Source: Saprospiraceae bacterium (GTDB taxonomy: Bacteria > Bacteroidota > Bacteroidia > Chitinophagales > Saprospiraceae). Taken from it: a DNA stretch of 64,000 nt. Each line of letters opens with the position of its first letter. The first letter of the stretch is position 1. The position numbers were made by a program, and so were the translations under genes. The stretch covers positions 1 to 64,000 of the forward strand of contig JADKFC010000002.1 in assembly GCA_016717655.1 (NCBI GenBank), in the 5' to 3' direction. Below the pieces are notes generated by a model. That model was not told where the DNA came from, did not search any database, and worked only from the letters and a program-made list of their open reading frames with translations. Below, in pieces: positions 8,639 through 18,975 of this stretch.

Positions 8639-9409
8639 TTATTTACTTAAAAATTGAAGGACCCTTTGGGTTAACAGCTCCGGTTGATCGGCATGTACCC
8701 AATGGCCGGCCCCTTTTATTATCTCTACAGTTGAATGGGGAAATTCTGCCTTGATGGGAGCAAGATCTCCATCCTGGATATAAGACGAGTGTTCTCCTTT
8801 GATAAAAAGACCGGGGCCTTCAAATAAGGGATGCGGAGAGCTTACCTTATCTAAAATATGCTGGTAAGATTGTTCCAAAAGTGCAATATTCATCTTCCAT
8901 TCATAACCTCCTTCTTTTTTTCGCTGCAGGTTTTTGAGTAAAAACTGCACAACGCCCTCATTTTTTAATTGGCCTTTCAGAAAATCATAAATTTCCTGCC
9001 GATCCTGCCTATGAGCGGCATCCACTTTTCTGATGGCATCCAGGATTTCTTCATGTCCTCCCGAATAGGTCTTATTACAAATATCTACCACCACCATCTT
9101 TTCTACCATGTTGCCATGGTCAAAGGCAAACTGCATCACCGTCTTACCTCCCATTGAGTGACCAATCAAATGGGCCTTGTAGATCCAGTTTTGTTCCATA
9201 AAAGTGGCCAGATCCTGGGCTAGGGTAGGGTAGTCAAAGCGATCTGTAAAAGGCGATTTACCATGATCCCGCTGGTCGATCAAGTATACCATAAAGCCTT
9301 CTGCTGCAATCTTTTTGGCCACACTTTGCCAATTGTCGAGCATGCCAAACAGCCCGTGTAATATGATTACCGGAAATCCTTCACCCAGCACTTTGTGGTT
9401 TAATTCCAT
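8639..9409 (-). CDS. Alpha/beta hydrolase, YbfF-like esterase
   Basis: The product has the alpha/beta hydrolase order: oxyanion loop LHGLFGMLDNW, the DQRDHGKS segment, nucleophile elbow GHSMGG and a late GAGHWVHAD carrying the catalytic His. The family includes small cytoplasmic acyl esterases; the substrate here is unknown. The open frame extends to 9445, but that part reads through a terminator, so I start at the Met of MELNHKVLGEG (9409). The ATG at 9421 is an alternative. It precedes the S41 protease by 87 bases on the same strand. Confidence 0.85.
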   Translation of the reverse strand: MELNHKVLGEGFPVIILHGLFGMLDNWQSVAKKIAAEGFMVYLIDQRDHGKSPFTDRFDYPTLAQDLATFMEQNWIYKAHLIGHSMGGKTVMQFAFDHGNMVEKMVVVDICNKTYSGGHEEILDAIRKVDAAHRQDRQEIYDFLKGQLKNEGVVQFLLKNLQRKKEGGYEWKMNIALLEQSYQHILDKVSSPHPLFEGPGLFIKGEHSSYIQDGDLAPIKAEFPHSTVEIIKGAGHWVHADQPELLTQRVLQFLSK

Positions 9410-9421
9410 CTCAACATGCAT

Positions 9422-9443
9422 AAAAAAGGGGGCCGGGGCCCCC
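9422..9443 (-). terminator. Intrinsic terminator of the purH-coaX operon
   Basis: On the minus strand a GC-only hairpin, GGGGGC-loop-GCCCCC, is followed directly by six T. It lies 22 bases after the stop of the TPR gene and just before the hydrolase start. Confidence 0.85.
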
Positions 9444-9464
9444 AATTAATTATTTCTTAATTTA

Positions 9465-10874
9465 TTATTGTTTGTACCTGACCCTCACATTTTCAGAAAC
9501 CCAACACCCTGTATTGACAGAGCTGCCTTCTTTTACGCCCCTCATGAATCCAGTTTCCTGATCAGGAATAGAGCCATAGTAGCTGTTGATTCGGGAGGTA
9601 GCTTCTTCTGCCACGTTTGCGTCAATAGATTTGGCATAGGCGTATTTTTCCATAGCTGCCAGAATCACCAAACGCTGATTCCATGCATCACCACATTGTC
9701 TGGCTGATTTTCCATACATATCACCAATCAACATATAAGGCCTTCCCCATCCTGGTTTCAACTTGGCCGCTTCATAAGCACTTGACCTGGCTGAACTGTA
9801 TTGGCTTAGCTTACGGAACTGGATAGAGGCTTTGGCAAAGTAAAACTGTGCCTTTGCATTGGCATCTGTTTCTCCCGCAATGGCTTCATCATATTTGGCA
9901 ATGGCTTCTCCAAATTTGCCGGCTTCCAGCAAATGTTTTGCTGCGTAAGCAGGGTTGTTGGCAGCATGCTCGGCATGGATTTCTGCATTTTTTTCAGTGG
10001 CGTATTTTGCCCATGTGGTTTCAACTTGAACCAAAAAAGGATCGTCTGCCGGACAATTTTTCTCTTTCAACTTTCTGATGATTTTTTTCAACACATCAGG
10101 ATTGTCTGAATCACTCTCATATTCCGGCTGGAACTTTTCTTTGAAGAAAGTGTAATCAAAGATTTCGTCTTCAATTTTGGCAAAGGTGCCGTTCATGTTT
10201 TCTTTGGCCTGTGAATAATAATCACTCAAAGATGCATTGTTGTTGATATTGTAGTCGGCAATCTCATTGAGTTGATTGTACAATTCAATCACATCGTTTT
10301 TAGGCATGCCATTGTTTTTATACTGGAAAACAGCTATGCTGGCTGCTGGGTCAAAAATGATGTACTCATTGTTGACTCCACCAAATTTTACAGCATTTTT
10401 AATGGCTTCTAGATTTTGGGAATATGGTGAATTGAGGGTGTAATACATTTCATAGGCCATCCTGCCATAAGCATATGCAATTTTGTTGTTTTTTTCTTGC
10501 TCACTGGCTGTAATGATACCTCCGGATTGTGCACATGAGATGTATTGATTGAACAAGGCAATCAATCTGTCATTGTACATTTTTTTGCCGGCCTCATCAC
10601 TTGCCTGACCAAATTTCCATTTCAGAATTTCAGCTCCATCCCAAAAATGAGATTCACGCTTACCATCAGCAAGAGGCGCTTTGGCAAATACTTTTTCCCA
10701 GTTTTCATAAGCAGTTGCCCAATCCTCTACTTTAAGAGCCTGCTTATAGATAACGTGGTAATTTTCCAATTCATCTGCCATGGGAGAGTTGGTCCATGAC
10801 TCGCATTGTGCTTTGGTTTCTACCACCCACAAAAGGGCCCCAAACAAAAACAAAGAGCTTTTTAAGCGATACAT
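9465..10874 (-). CDS. Secreted TPR-type protein, paralogue of the protein at 23538-24986
   Basis: The 469-residue product has a signal peptide (cleavage near TKAQ). Helical repeat units follow, for example YKQALKVEDWATAYENWEKVF and a second set around FGEAIAKYDEAI, which look like tetratricopeptide repeats. The C-terminal part contains MKPGWGRPYMLIGDMYG and ends CWVSENVRVRY. The same architecture and phrases occur in the protein at 23538, so the two are paralogues. Two cysteines near CGDAW and CWVSE are shared. The gene is the last of purH-coaX-OMP-TPR, 22 bases after the OMP gene. Function unknown; a periplasmic scaffold is possible. Confidence 0.8.
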   Translation of the reverse strand: MYRLKSSLFLFGALLWVVETKAQCESWTNSPMADELENYHVIYKQALKVEDWATAYENWEKVFAKAPLADGKRESHFWDGAEILKWKFGQASDEAGKKMYNDRLIALFNQYISCAQSGGIITASEQEKNNKIAYAYGRMAYEMYYTLNSPYSQNLEAIKNAVKFGGVNNEYIIFDPAASIAVFQYKNNGMPKNDVIELYNQLNEIADYNINNNASLSDYYSQAKENMNGTFAKIEDEIFDYTFFKEKFQPEYESDSDNPDVLKKIIRKLKEKNCPADDPFLVQVETTWAKYATEKNAEIHAEHAANNPAYAAKHLLEAGKFGEAIAKYDEAIAGETDANAKAQFYFAKASIQFRKLSQYSSARSSAYEAAKLKPGWGRPYMLIGDMYGKSARQCGDAWNQRLVILAAMEKYAYAKSIDANVAEEATSRINSYYGSIPDQETGFMRGVKEGSSVNTGCWVSENVRVRYKQ

Positions 10875-10896
10875 TTCTACTAAAGTTTTTTAATTG

Positions 10897-12228
10897 TTAA
10901 TTGTATTTTCTCTTGATGAACCACTCGTCATCATTAAAAGTAAATCCAAAGTTGATCTTAATGTAGTTTTCTTCTATTATGGTTCCAATTCCTTTTTTTC
11001 CTATGTCAACTCCTATATCCGCGTGTGCAACCTTTCTTTGAAATACAAACGGAAGTCCGGTTCCAAAAGTTACACCATATTGATCTACCTGCTCTCCGGC
11101 CACTACCCTGGGGTCTTTCCTGTAATAGGCACCGTACTTGTAAAAAGCCCGCTTCCAGAAGGAGGTATAACTCTTATAGCTGGGCCTAACATACCCTCCC
11201 ATCGCAATTTGAAAGCTGTTGTTTAGACTGCCTGCCTTTTCTCCGGTGGCGTCATTGTAATATTTTGACCAGCCTCCGTATTTGAATTCTATCCCCACAC
11301 AACTTTTTTCTCCGGCCTGGTACATTACTCCACCCCCTATTTCCAGAGGCAACTTGCCCTTGCCTGCCTGATCGTAAACATCTGTTATGGTATCTGCCAG
11401 GATGGTAGTGGTGCCAATCAGCTGACGGGTAATGATGAGCTCGTCTTTTTGAGAAGTAAAGCCAAAACCAGGCGATAAGGTAAGTCCAAACCTCAGTGAT
11501 CTCAGCGGTATAGAAGGGTTGTCTTTGGCTTGTTTGGCGTTGAGTTGAAGGTGGTAAATGGCCCCCAGATTGAGTCCAAAGGCATTCATATGGTAATACT
11601 TATTGTAGAAATTGTTAAAAGCGTTTTCAAGATCTTTAAAGATAATGTCTTTGGAAGAAGTGATGTTGCCAAAGAGGTAAGACAAATCTATACCTACTGA
11701 CAAATTTTTATAGGCAACACCATTGCTCCAGTGAAACTTATAAGTACCCCCATTGCCGGAATACGACCTTTCAAAATTGCCTATCCCTTCAATGCTGTCA
11801 AGCGAAGAAATATTGTAGGTAGTCCTACTGTATCGATTTAGACCCAGCGCCATGCCCAGCCTGTACTTACTCCTTTCGGTGGTATAGGCCTCATTGATGG
11901 GATTTTTTAGCGGAAAGCCCAGGGCAATGTAATCAAAGCTACCCCCCCAGTTTTTGGCGGTCTTGCTGCCCTCATTATAAGTGGCGTTTTTGGCATTAGC
12001 GCCAACCTCATACGCGGCTGTACCCAGCAAGGCAACCGATGCCGGATTGTTGAGGTTGATGTGAAATCGATCCACATTGGCAATGCTCATGTGCCCCATG
12101 CTTCTATAGGCGGAAATTTCCTGATCTGACAGTTCTCCCAGTCCATATCTTGAATAAGGATCGTTTTCTACCTTCTGAGAAAATAGAACGTAAGGCAGCA
12201 AGCAAAGTAATATGAAAGTTTTCTTCAT
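10897..12228 (-). CDS. Outer membrane beta-barrel protein (FadL/OmpP1-like)
   Basis: The 443-residue product has a signal peptide ending near LFSQ, then the Bacteroidota phrase NDPYSRYGLGEL. Alternating hydrophobic strands with many Gly, Tyr and Asn suggest a large beta-barrel. It ends in a strand (INFGFTFNDDEWFIKRKYN) rather than a terminal Phe. Proteins of this kind are common next to coaX in the phylum; some resemble FadL-type transporters. It starts 17 bases after coaX, so it is surely co-transcribed. Transport substrate unknown. Confidence 0.75.
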   Translation of the reverse strand: MKKTFILLCLLPYVLFSQKVENDPYSRYGLGELSDQEISAYRSMGHMSIANVDRFHINLNNPASVALLGTAAYEVGANAKNATYNEGSKTAKNWGGSFDYIALGFPLKNPINEAYTTERSKYRLGMALGLNRYSRTTYNISSLDSIEGIGNFERSYSGNGGTYKFHWSNGVAYKNLSVGIDLSYLFGNITSSKDIIFKDLENAFNNFYNKYYHMNAFGLNLGAIYHLQLNAKQAKDNPSIPLRSLRFGLTLSPGFGFTSQKDELIITRQLIGTTTILADTITDVYDQAGKGKLPLEIGGGVMYQAGEKSCVGIEFKYGGWSKYYNDATGEKAGSLNNSFQIAMGGYVRPSYKSYTSFWKRAFYKYGAYYRKDPRVVAGEQVDQYGVTFGTGLPFVFQRKVAHADIGVDIGKKGIGTIIEENYIKINFGFTFNDDEWFIKRKYN

Positions 12229-12245
12229 CTGTTATTTACTAAAGA

Positions 12246-12977
12246 TTAATGCTTTGGCCCGGCATTAAATCTTAAAATTTCATTTAACCCCAATAATACC
12301 AAATTTGGGTTTGCAAATATCTTAATTTTTAGGTGTTTAGCAAACAAAATTGCGTCACCACCGGTTAAAACTATCCGGGCCGAGGGAAACATTTCCCCAC
12401 ATTTATTCAAAAACGATGAAACTTCGTAAATCGCACCCCTGACCGCCCCATTTTGCAAAGCCATCATGGTATCTTGTCCTAAAACCTCGTCATTGTATTG
12501 AATTTCTGCCAAGGGTAGCTTCCCCGTTAGCATGTGCATGGCCTTTAGCCTCATTTGGACCCCGGGAGATATATTTCCTCCCAAAAAAACACCCTGGCCA
12601 CTGATAACATTGGTGGTGATACAGGTTCCCGCATCAATAAAAATACAGTCCTCTCCCGGAAACAGGGCAAAACAAGCTACTGCTGCTGCCAGTCGGTCTT
12701 TTCCCAGGGTATGGGGTGTTTTGTATTGTAAGGTGATGGGCAGTGGGGTGGCATGGTCCAGGAGGATGCTGCCCGGTCTTGTTTTTAATAGTGCTACCAG
12801 CTCAGGGTCTTCTGCCCTGGTAGAGGAAATGATAATGTTGTCAATGGCAAATTTGTCCAGTAGATTTTGGTGAAAAGCAAGCTCAAATTCTTGTTTTCTT
12901 TCCAATAACAGCAATTCGCTGTTTTCAAAAACCCCCGATTTTACCCGGGTATTGCCAATGTCGACACATAATTGCAT
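12246..12977 (-). CDS. coaX: Type III pantothenate kinase CoaX
   Basis: CoaX makes the first step of coenzyme A synthesis from pantothenate. The 243-residue protein has the ASKHA-fold signatures: CVDIGNTRVKSG at the N-terminus, the TPHTLGKDRLAAA segment near residue 108, DAGTCITTNV near residue 135 and GGNISPGVQMR. All catalytic regions appear intact and length is typical. It begins four bases after purH and is followed by the outer membrane protein gene in one operon. Confidence 0.93.
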   Translation of the reverse strand: MQLCVDIGNTRVKSGVFENSELLLLERKQEFELAFHQNLLDKFAIDNIIISSTRAEDPELVALLKTRPGSILLDHATPLPITLQYKTPHTLGKDRLAAAVACFALFPGEDCIFIDAGTCITTNVISGQGVFLGGNISPGVQMRLKAMHMLTGKLPLAEIQYNDEVLGQDTMMALQNGAVRGAIYEVSSFLNKCGEMFPSARIVLTGGDAILFAKHLKIKIFANPNLVLLGLNEILRFNAGPKH

Positions 12978-12981
12978 ATAG

Positions 12982-14508
12982 TTAATGCCTGAAATGTCTG
13001 ACCCCTGTCACCATCATTACCATGTCGTTTGCATCACAATAATCGATGCTCAGTTGGTCTTTGATCGACCCTCCTGGCTGAACTACAGCATTTATGCCGG
13101 CATTGTGGGCAATTTCTACGCAGTCCGGGAAGGGGAAAAAAGCATCCGATGCCATCACACTTCCCGCTACGTCAAAGCCAAATCGCCTTGCCTTGTCTAT
13201 GGCCTGATGGCAGGCATCTACCCTGGATGTCTGACCGCAGCCCATGCCAATCATCTGACCATTTTTTATCAAAACTATGGTATTGGACTTGAGGTGTTTG
13301 ACACATTTATTGGCAAAGTACAGATCTGCCAGGGTAGCAGCATCGGCTCCTTTTTTTGTTACTGTTTTCCACTCCTCGGCCTTGTGCCTGTATTGATCCT
13401 GTTCCTGACGAATGACCCCATTGAGCAGGGTCTTGATGCTGTGTTTGGCAACAGGATATTGTTTTAATTTCAACAAGATTCTTTTTTTCTTTTCCATCAG
13501 CAGGTCTAAGGCTCCCTGGGTATAAGAGGGCGCAATGAGAATCTCATAAAATAATTTATCTACCTCAGCTGCGGTCTTTTCATCCACTTCTGTATTGGTG
13601 ATAAAGATGCCCCCAAAGGCAGAAACAGGGTCAGCGGCCAGCGCAGCATTCCAAGCCTCCAGATTGGTGTCCCGGGTAGCCACACCGCAGGCATTGGTGT
13701 GTTTGATGATGGCAAAGCTGGGCTTCTCGTTTTGAAATTCAGCCATGAGAGCTACGGCAGCATCCACATCCACCAGGTTGTTGTACGATAGTTCCTTGCC
13801 TCCCAAAAAGTCGAAGATCTCGTCCAGGTTGCCATAAAATTCGGCAGACTGGTGGGGGTTTTCTCCATAACGCAATTCCTGTCTGGGCGACTGACTTATT
13901 TTCAGGGCCTTTGTTTCTCCACCGAGGCCGGCAAAGTAATTGTAAATAGCGGAATCGTAATGGGAGGTTACCTCAAATGCAGCAGCAGCAAGGGCCCGGC
14001 GTTGGTCCAAGGTTGTACTTCCTGCCTGTGACTTTAATAATGGAAGTAAATAATCATATTGAGCCTGAGAAGGCACAATAACTACATCTTGGTAGTTTTT
14101 GGCGGCTGCCCTGATCAATGAGATACCTCCGATATCAATTTTTTCGATGATGGTGGCTTCATCGGTGGTCGATGCCACGGTCTTTTCAAAGGGATATAAA
14201 TCAACAATGACCAAATCGAGGGTAGGAATGTCATAAGTGGCCAATTGAGTGAGGTGACCTTCTTCGCGACGGGCCAAAATACCCCCAAAAACCTTAGGAT
14301 GAAGGGTTTTTACCCTGCCGTCCAGGATGGATGGATATCCTGTAAGTGCCTCTACCTGATGGACTTCGGCTCCAATGCTTTGAATGAAATCGGCTGTGCC
14401 GCCGGTTGAATAGATTTTTACCCCCAGCTTACTGAGTTGGTGGATGATGGCATCTAAACCTGTTTTGTCAAAAACAGAGATGAGCGCATTTTGAATCCTG
14501 GCTTCCAT
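12982..14508 (-). CDS. purH: Bifunctional AICAR transformylase/IMP cyclohydrolase PurH
   Basis: PurH performs the last two steps of IMP synthesis. The 508-residue protein has the N-terminal MGS-like cyclohydrolase domain (GVKIYSTGGTADFI, VKTLHPKVFGGIL) and the transformylase domain with LRYGENPHQSA, the catalytic IKHTNACGVA and the late ASDAFFPFPD. It is first in the purH-coaX-OMP-TPR operon. It diverges from the large T9SS gene at 14728, leaving a 219-base intergenic region for both promoters. Confidence 0.95.
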   Translation of the reverse strand: MEARIQNALISVFDKTGLDAIIHQLSKLGVKIYSTGGTADFIQSIGAEVHQVEALTGYPSILDGRVKTLHPKVFGGILARREEGHLTQLATYDIPTLDLVIVDLYPFEKTVASTTDEATIIEKIDIGGISLIRAAAKNYQDVVIVPSQAQYDYLLPLLKSQAGSTTLDQRRALAAAAFEVTSHYDSAIYNYFAGLGGETKALKISQSPRQELRYGENPHQSAEFYGNLDEIFDFLGGKELSYNNLVDVDAAVALMAEFQNEKPSFAIIKHTNACGVATRDTNLEAWNAALAADPVSAFGGIFITNTEVDEKTAAEVDKLFYEILIAPSYTQGALDLLMEKKKRILLKLKQYPVAKHSIKTLLNGVIRQEQDQYRHKAEEWKTVTKKGADAATLADLYFANKCVKHLKSNTIVLIKNGQMIGMGCGQTSRVDACHQAIDKARRFGFDVAGSVMASDAFFPFPDCVEIAHNAGINAVVQPGGSIKDQLSIDYCDANDMVMMVTGVRHFRH

Positions 14509-14676
14509 AAAATATTATTTGCTGAAAGCGTGTAAAATTAAGGCTTTACAGGCATATTATACTGCGAAATGCAAAAAAAGAAAAGAAAATATTTCTGAAC
14601 CGATTTTTCAGGTTTTTTTATTTGAAAAAAGACACTTTAGTGTTTAAAAAGACATATCCGTTTTATATAAAAGCAG

Positions 14677-14684
14677 TATTTTTG
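14677..14684 (+). promoter_or_regulatory. -7 promoter element of the PA-domain T9SS gene
   Basis: TATTTTTG matches TAnnTTTG and lies 43 bases before the ATG at 14728, within the AT-rich purH/T9SS divergent region. The purH side has only a near match (TAATTTTA). Confidence 0.5.
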
Positions 14685-14727
14685 GCATTCTTAAACGATA
14701 TTTTACATCAATTTTAAAACTTCTATT

Positions 14728-17127
14728 ATGATGAAAAGCTTTACATTTTTTAACAAGCTTGCCTTCACATTCACCTTGGCCATTCTGGGTATTTCCCTGA
14801 ATGCGCAAGATGTGATGGTTTTTAAAATCGCTTCTCCGGCAGGAGCAGCGGGTACCTATACTTTGTACAGGTCAGCTTTCGGCCCACAGGATGGCGATGA
14901 AATTCTGGACAAAGGAATCAAAGTTGCAGATCCCCTTTTGGGTTGTACTGCGTTTACCAACGACCAGACCAACTCCATTACTTTTGTAGACAGAGGTACT
15001 TGTAACTTTGTTGACAAAGTGAAAAATGCCCAAAGTGCGGGCGCTGTTGCCGTTATTATTTGTAATGACGACAGAGACGTACTCAATCCGGGTGGAGAGG
15101 ATCCGGGAGATATTACCATCAAGTCATTTTTGATGGAAAAACCTGACTGCGACAAAATCAAAGTTGCTCTTGGTGCTGGTGCCGTAAATGGTAACATTGT
15201 TGTAAGGCAGTGTGAGCCGGTACCTCCTTCTAATGCTGTTTGGGGTGCTGTTCAAGGTGAAGGTGACTTCAACGAAGGTTTGAATGGCTGGACCATCACT
15301 ACCGAAGAAGGAAAAGGCTGGATTTGGTCAGCAGACGGCGACTGTGTTGCTTCTTTCTCTCCAAACCCATGTAACATGAACACGCCAACCATCTGTAATG
15401 GTGCTGTTTCTGTTAACAGTAATGCATTGGACGTAAGTGGTGATTGTCAGGCAGTTTGTCCTACTTCCATCATTTCTCCAAACATCGATCTTTCAAATGT
15501 GGACATTACAGCGCTGTCTGTACAGTTCAACCAGGCAATCAGAGATTTTGGATCTGAGTATTTTGTGATCACCAGTTATGACAACGGACTTACCTGGGCA
15601 GATACTTTTGCCATCAACAACGATGTATTCTCAAATGATGCATTTGTATTCAACCAGATAGTAAGGGTAGGTCTTTGCGGAGTGCCAACTGACATCACAC
15701 AAATAAGACTTCAATTCCTGATCAACGCCAACTACTACTTCTGGGGCATTGATGATGTTTTTCTCGTAAACGAAGCTTACGGAGATCCTCAAACCAACAA
15801 CAACTTCTGGGCTGTTGCTCCATCTTTAAAAACACCAGTTTCTCAAGCTACTTCTTTCCCACTTCTTTCAGATGTGAGAAACAATGGTGCCGTTCCTTCA
15901 CCTAATACAGTACTTACTGCAAGGGTTTCAAGAGTGGGTGCAGGTGGATTGACAGAAATCTACACACAAACCAATGACTATGGTACTTTAGGCCCATGCG
16001 AGCAAGTTGAAAACATCAACTTTACCAATCAATTCGACGAGCCTACTGAAGTGGGTGTCTACCAATTAGACTATGTAATCGATTCAGACAATAACAAATT
16101 TGCTGCCAACGATACTCGTTCATCCAGATTTTTGATGACTGAAAATGTATTCTCAAATGCATTGACAGAACCAGAATTCGGAAGGGCTTACCTGGGTAGA
16201 TTCATCAGTGGTGTAAACGCTGCCTTTATTGGTGCCAACATCAATTTCTGGTCATTGGGTACTAGCTACTATGTTGAAAACGGTACAGGCTTCAAAGCTT
16301 CTGAATTCCGTTTTGGAGTTGATACTTTGGCTTCCAACGGAAACTACAGCGCTTCTCTTACTTGTAGTGTTTACAAAATTGTGAGCAATGACGACGATCC
16401 TGCTACTACTGACGTAGATGAGTCAGGTACATTGACAGGTGCAGAAAGAGTTTTGGTTGGCCGTGGTGTTGACCAGGATGGTGCAGAAGAATTGTTCATC
16501 GACAACACTACAGAAGGTAGAAGAAGAAGCAAGTTCTTACTTACCAATCTGGATGGTGGTGAATTAACCCTTGAAGACAATACTGAGTATGTATTTATGG
16601 TCAACGTAAGAGCATTCAGCGGTACTGCCTACTTCCCATTCCTTAGCTTCAACCCTAACTCAAGCAATACCACTCTTCGTTGGTCATATACTGAAGCTAC
16701 CAACTTCGCTAATGCACAAGAAGGAGTTCACAGAAACTTTGGTACCTTGGTAAGCCGTGGTGCTACCGAAGATGATGTGGTTGACGAAAGAAGCCTTGCT
16801 ACCAGATTCTTCAAGAGAATGTACTCTGAGGTAGCTATCGCTCCTGCAACCAACACCACAGATGAGTTGGATGAAGTGGCTGTTAGCGTACATCCTAACC
16901 CAACTTCAGGCGATCTTTATATCGACATGAACCTTACCAATGCTTCTAAACAAGTATTGGTTGAAATGTACGATCTTACTGGAAAGAAAATGTCTTCTCA
17001 AAGCTTTAACAACATCAGAACTGAGTCTTTGAAAGTAAATACCAACACATTGAATACAGGTGTTTACTTTGCAAAAATCACTACCGATGAAGGTACTGCT
17101 TCAAGAAAAGTAATCGTTACTAAGTAA
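14728..17127 (+). CDS. Large secreted protein with PA domain and T9SS sorting signal
   Basis: The 799-residue protein has a signal peptide ending near LNAQ and a protease-associated (PA) domain at about residues 45-145 (FVDRGTCNFVDKV, AVAVIICND). A long beta-rich middle follows, then a type A T9SS C-terminal domain from about residue 720 (VHPNPTSGDLYIDM, LNTGVYFAKI). It should cross the outer membrane through the type IX system and be surface-attached or released. No protease catalytic motif was seen, so the PA domain may be a binding module. Codon use is even and suggests good expression. A strong terminator follows. Confidence 0.88.
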   Translation: MMKSFTFFNKLAFTFTLAILGISLNAQDVMVFKIASPAGAAGTYTLYRSAFGPQDGDEILDKGIKVADPLLGCTAFTNDQTNSITFVDRGTCNFVDKVKNAQSAGAVAVIICNDDRDVLNPGGEDPGDITIKSFLMEKPDCDKIKVALGAGAVNGNIVVRQCEPVPPSNAVWGAVQGEGDFNEGLNGWTITTEEGKGWIWSADGDCVASFSPNPCNMNTPTICNGAVSVNSNALDVSGDCQAVCPTSIISPNIDLSNVDITALSVQFNQAIRDFGSEYFVITSYDNGLTWADTFAINNDVFSNDAFVFNQIVRVGLCGVPTDITQIRLQFLINANYYFWGIDDVFLVNEAYGDPQTNNNFWAVAPSLKTPVSQATSFPLLSDVRNNGAVPSPNTVLTARVSRVGAGGLTEIYTQTNDYGTLGPCEQVENINFTNQFDEPTEVGVYQLDYVIDSDNNKFAANDTRSSRFLMTENVFSNALTEPEFGRAYLGRFISGVNAAFIGANINFWSLGTSYYVENGTGFKASEFRFGVDTLASNGNYSASLTCSVYKIVSNDDDPATTDVDESGTLTGAERVLVGRGVDQDGAEELFIDNTTEGRRRSKFLLTNLDGGELTLEDNTEYVFMVNVRAFSGTAYFPFLSFNPNSSNTTLRWSYTEATNFANAQEGVHRNFGTLVSRGATEDDVVDERSLATRFFKRMYSEVAIAPATNTTDELDEVAVSVHPNPTSGDLYIDMNLTNASKQVLVEMYDLTGKKMSSQSFNNIRTESLKVNTNTLNTGVYFAKITTDEGTASRKVIVTK

Positions 17128-17150
17128 TTGTCATTTAGAAGTCAAAAATT

Positions 17151-17183
17151 AAGGGTTTATGGCTCCGGCCATAAACCCTTTTT
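17151..17183 (+). terminator. Intrinsic terminator with UCCG tetraloop
   Basis: Perfect 13-bp arms AAGGGTTTATGGC and GCCATAAACCCTT enclose a TCCG loop and run into a T-rich tract. It sits 24 bases after the stop of the PA-domain gene. Confidence 0.92.
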
Positions 17184-17232
17184 CTTTTTATGGGTTTATG
17201 ACCTATCTTCGTACTGTTATTAAATATTTGCC

Positions 17233-18968
17233 ATGCGCCTTTTTGCCCTCTCACTGTTTTCCTTTTTAATCAGCCTTTCGGTCACTGCCCAATCGTCAAA
17301 AATCGACCCCTCGCTTTTGGGTAATACCAACCACCAAAATCAACTCGATTACATCGTTTTACTCAACTCACAAGCCGATCTTACCGCTGTATCTGCTGTA
17401 AAAGGAAAAAACCGCAAAGGCAGCATGGCTTACAGTCTACTCAAAAAAAACAGCGATGATGCCCAGCTGGCCCTGGTCAATTGGCTGCGCCAGCGCCACA
17501 TAGAATACACACCCTGGTCAATGGCATCCACGTACGCAGTGATTATGCCACCCTTCTTGCCCTGGCAGATCGCAAAGAGGTTCAAAAAATACTACCCAAT
17601 TTTTCGATTAAACTGGACAGAATTGAGTCTGAACCCATTTCCGGCAGCCGAGACCTGGTACCCGAATGGGGCCTCCTCAAAATAGGCGCCGACAGCGTAT
17701 GGAGAATGGGCATCGATGGCAAAGGCGTTGTGGTTGGTGGTCAGGATACGGGATACGACTGGTCAGTTTCACCCTTAAAAATTAAGTACAAAGGTTTTAT
17801 CAATGACACCGTTGCCAATCATAGCTATAACTGGCACGATGCCATCCACCAAAAAAGCCCACTGGCAGCCGATAGCCTCAATCCCTGTGGCTATAACCTA
17901 AAAGAACCCTGCGACGATAATAATCACGGCACCCATACCATGGGTACCATGGTCGGAAGCGATACCAGCAACCTCATTGGGGTGGCCCCCGGTGCTCAGT
18001 GGATAGCTTGTAGAAACATGGAACGCGGCAATGGCCAGCTCTCCACCTATCTCGAATGTTTTGAGTGGTTTTTGGCACCCACCGACATCGATGGCAACAA
18101 TCCGGATCCCACCAAGGCACCCCACGTCATCAACAACTCATGGTACTGCTCACCCGAAGAAGGCTGCAATCCCGGAAACTGGGATGCCCTGCAAATAGCC
18201 GTCAAAAACCTGAAAGCAGCAGGCGTTGTTGTTGTTGTTTCTGCTGGCAACAGCGGCCCGGGTTGTGAGACGATCAATGCCCCTCCCGCTCATTTTGAAC
18301 CTTCATTTTCTGTAGGTGCAAGCATGATCAACGATACCATAGCCAATTTTTCAAGCAGAGGACCCGTATCCATTGACTCCAGTTATAGGGTTAAACCCGA
18401 TGTGGTAGCTCCCGGTCGGGGAGTAAGATCGGTGGTAAGAGGAGGCGGTTTTGCCGCTTTTAACGGTACCAGCATGGCTGGACCCCATGTGGCCGGATTG
18501 GTAGCCCTGATCATCTCAGCCAACCCTGATTTGGCAGGAGAAGTGACAACCATAGAAGAAATTATAAGGCAAACCGCAGATCCTAAGTTTTCAGACCAGG
18601 ACTGTGGGGGTGTCTCAGGTCAGCTCCACCCCAATGCCGTTTATGGTTACGGTCGCATCAATGCCATTAAAGCCGTTGAACTCGCCTTAAAAACACAAAC
18701 CAAAGTGAATGAGGCAGACAAGCTTGTTACGCCTCTCAAAATCATACCCAACCCGGCTTCAGATTATGTGATCATCGGCTTAGAGCAAGATAAACCAAGT
18801 ACCGCAAAGCTCAGCATCTTTAATGCTGCAGGTGTTCAGATTTGGGAAGAGTCAGGTAGGGCCTGGTTTCAACTAGCCCTTGATAATTGGCCCGCCGGAC
18901 TGTATCAGGCCGTCTTAGAAAATGAACAAGGCGTACAGTCTTCTGCCAGCTTTGTTGTGCAACATTAA
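17233..18968 (+). CDS. Subtilisin-like S8 serine protease with T9SS sorting domain, apparent frameshift
   Basis: A signal peptide (SVTAQ) leads into an inhibitor-like propeptide. The S8 core has the catalytic Asp in GGQDTGYDW, His in NHGTHTMG, the oxyanion Asn in VSAGNSGPG and Ser in NGTSMAGPHVAG. A T9SS C-terminal domain ends the protein (IIPNPASDYVIIGL, WPAGLYQAVL). The propeptide is split: adding one C to the CCC at 17512-17514 joins RQRHIEYTP to LVNGIHVRSDYATL and gives about 578 residues. Downstream of the break the frame is intact. It is probably a secreted nutritional or maturation protease. Confidence 0.88.
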
Positions 18969-18975
18969 TATTTTA

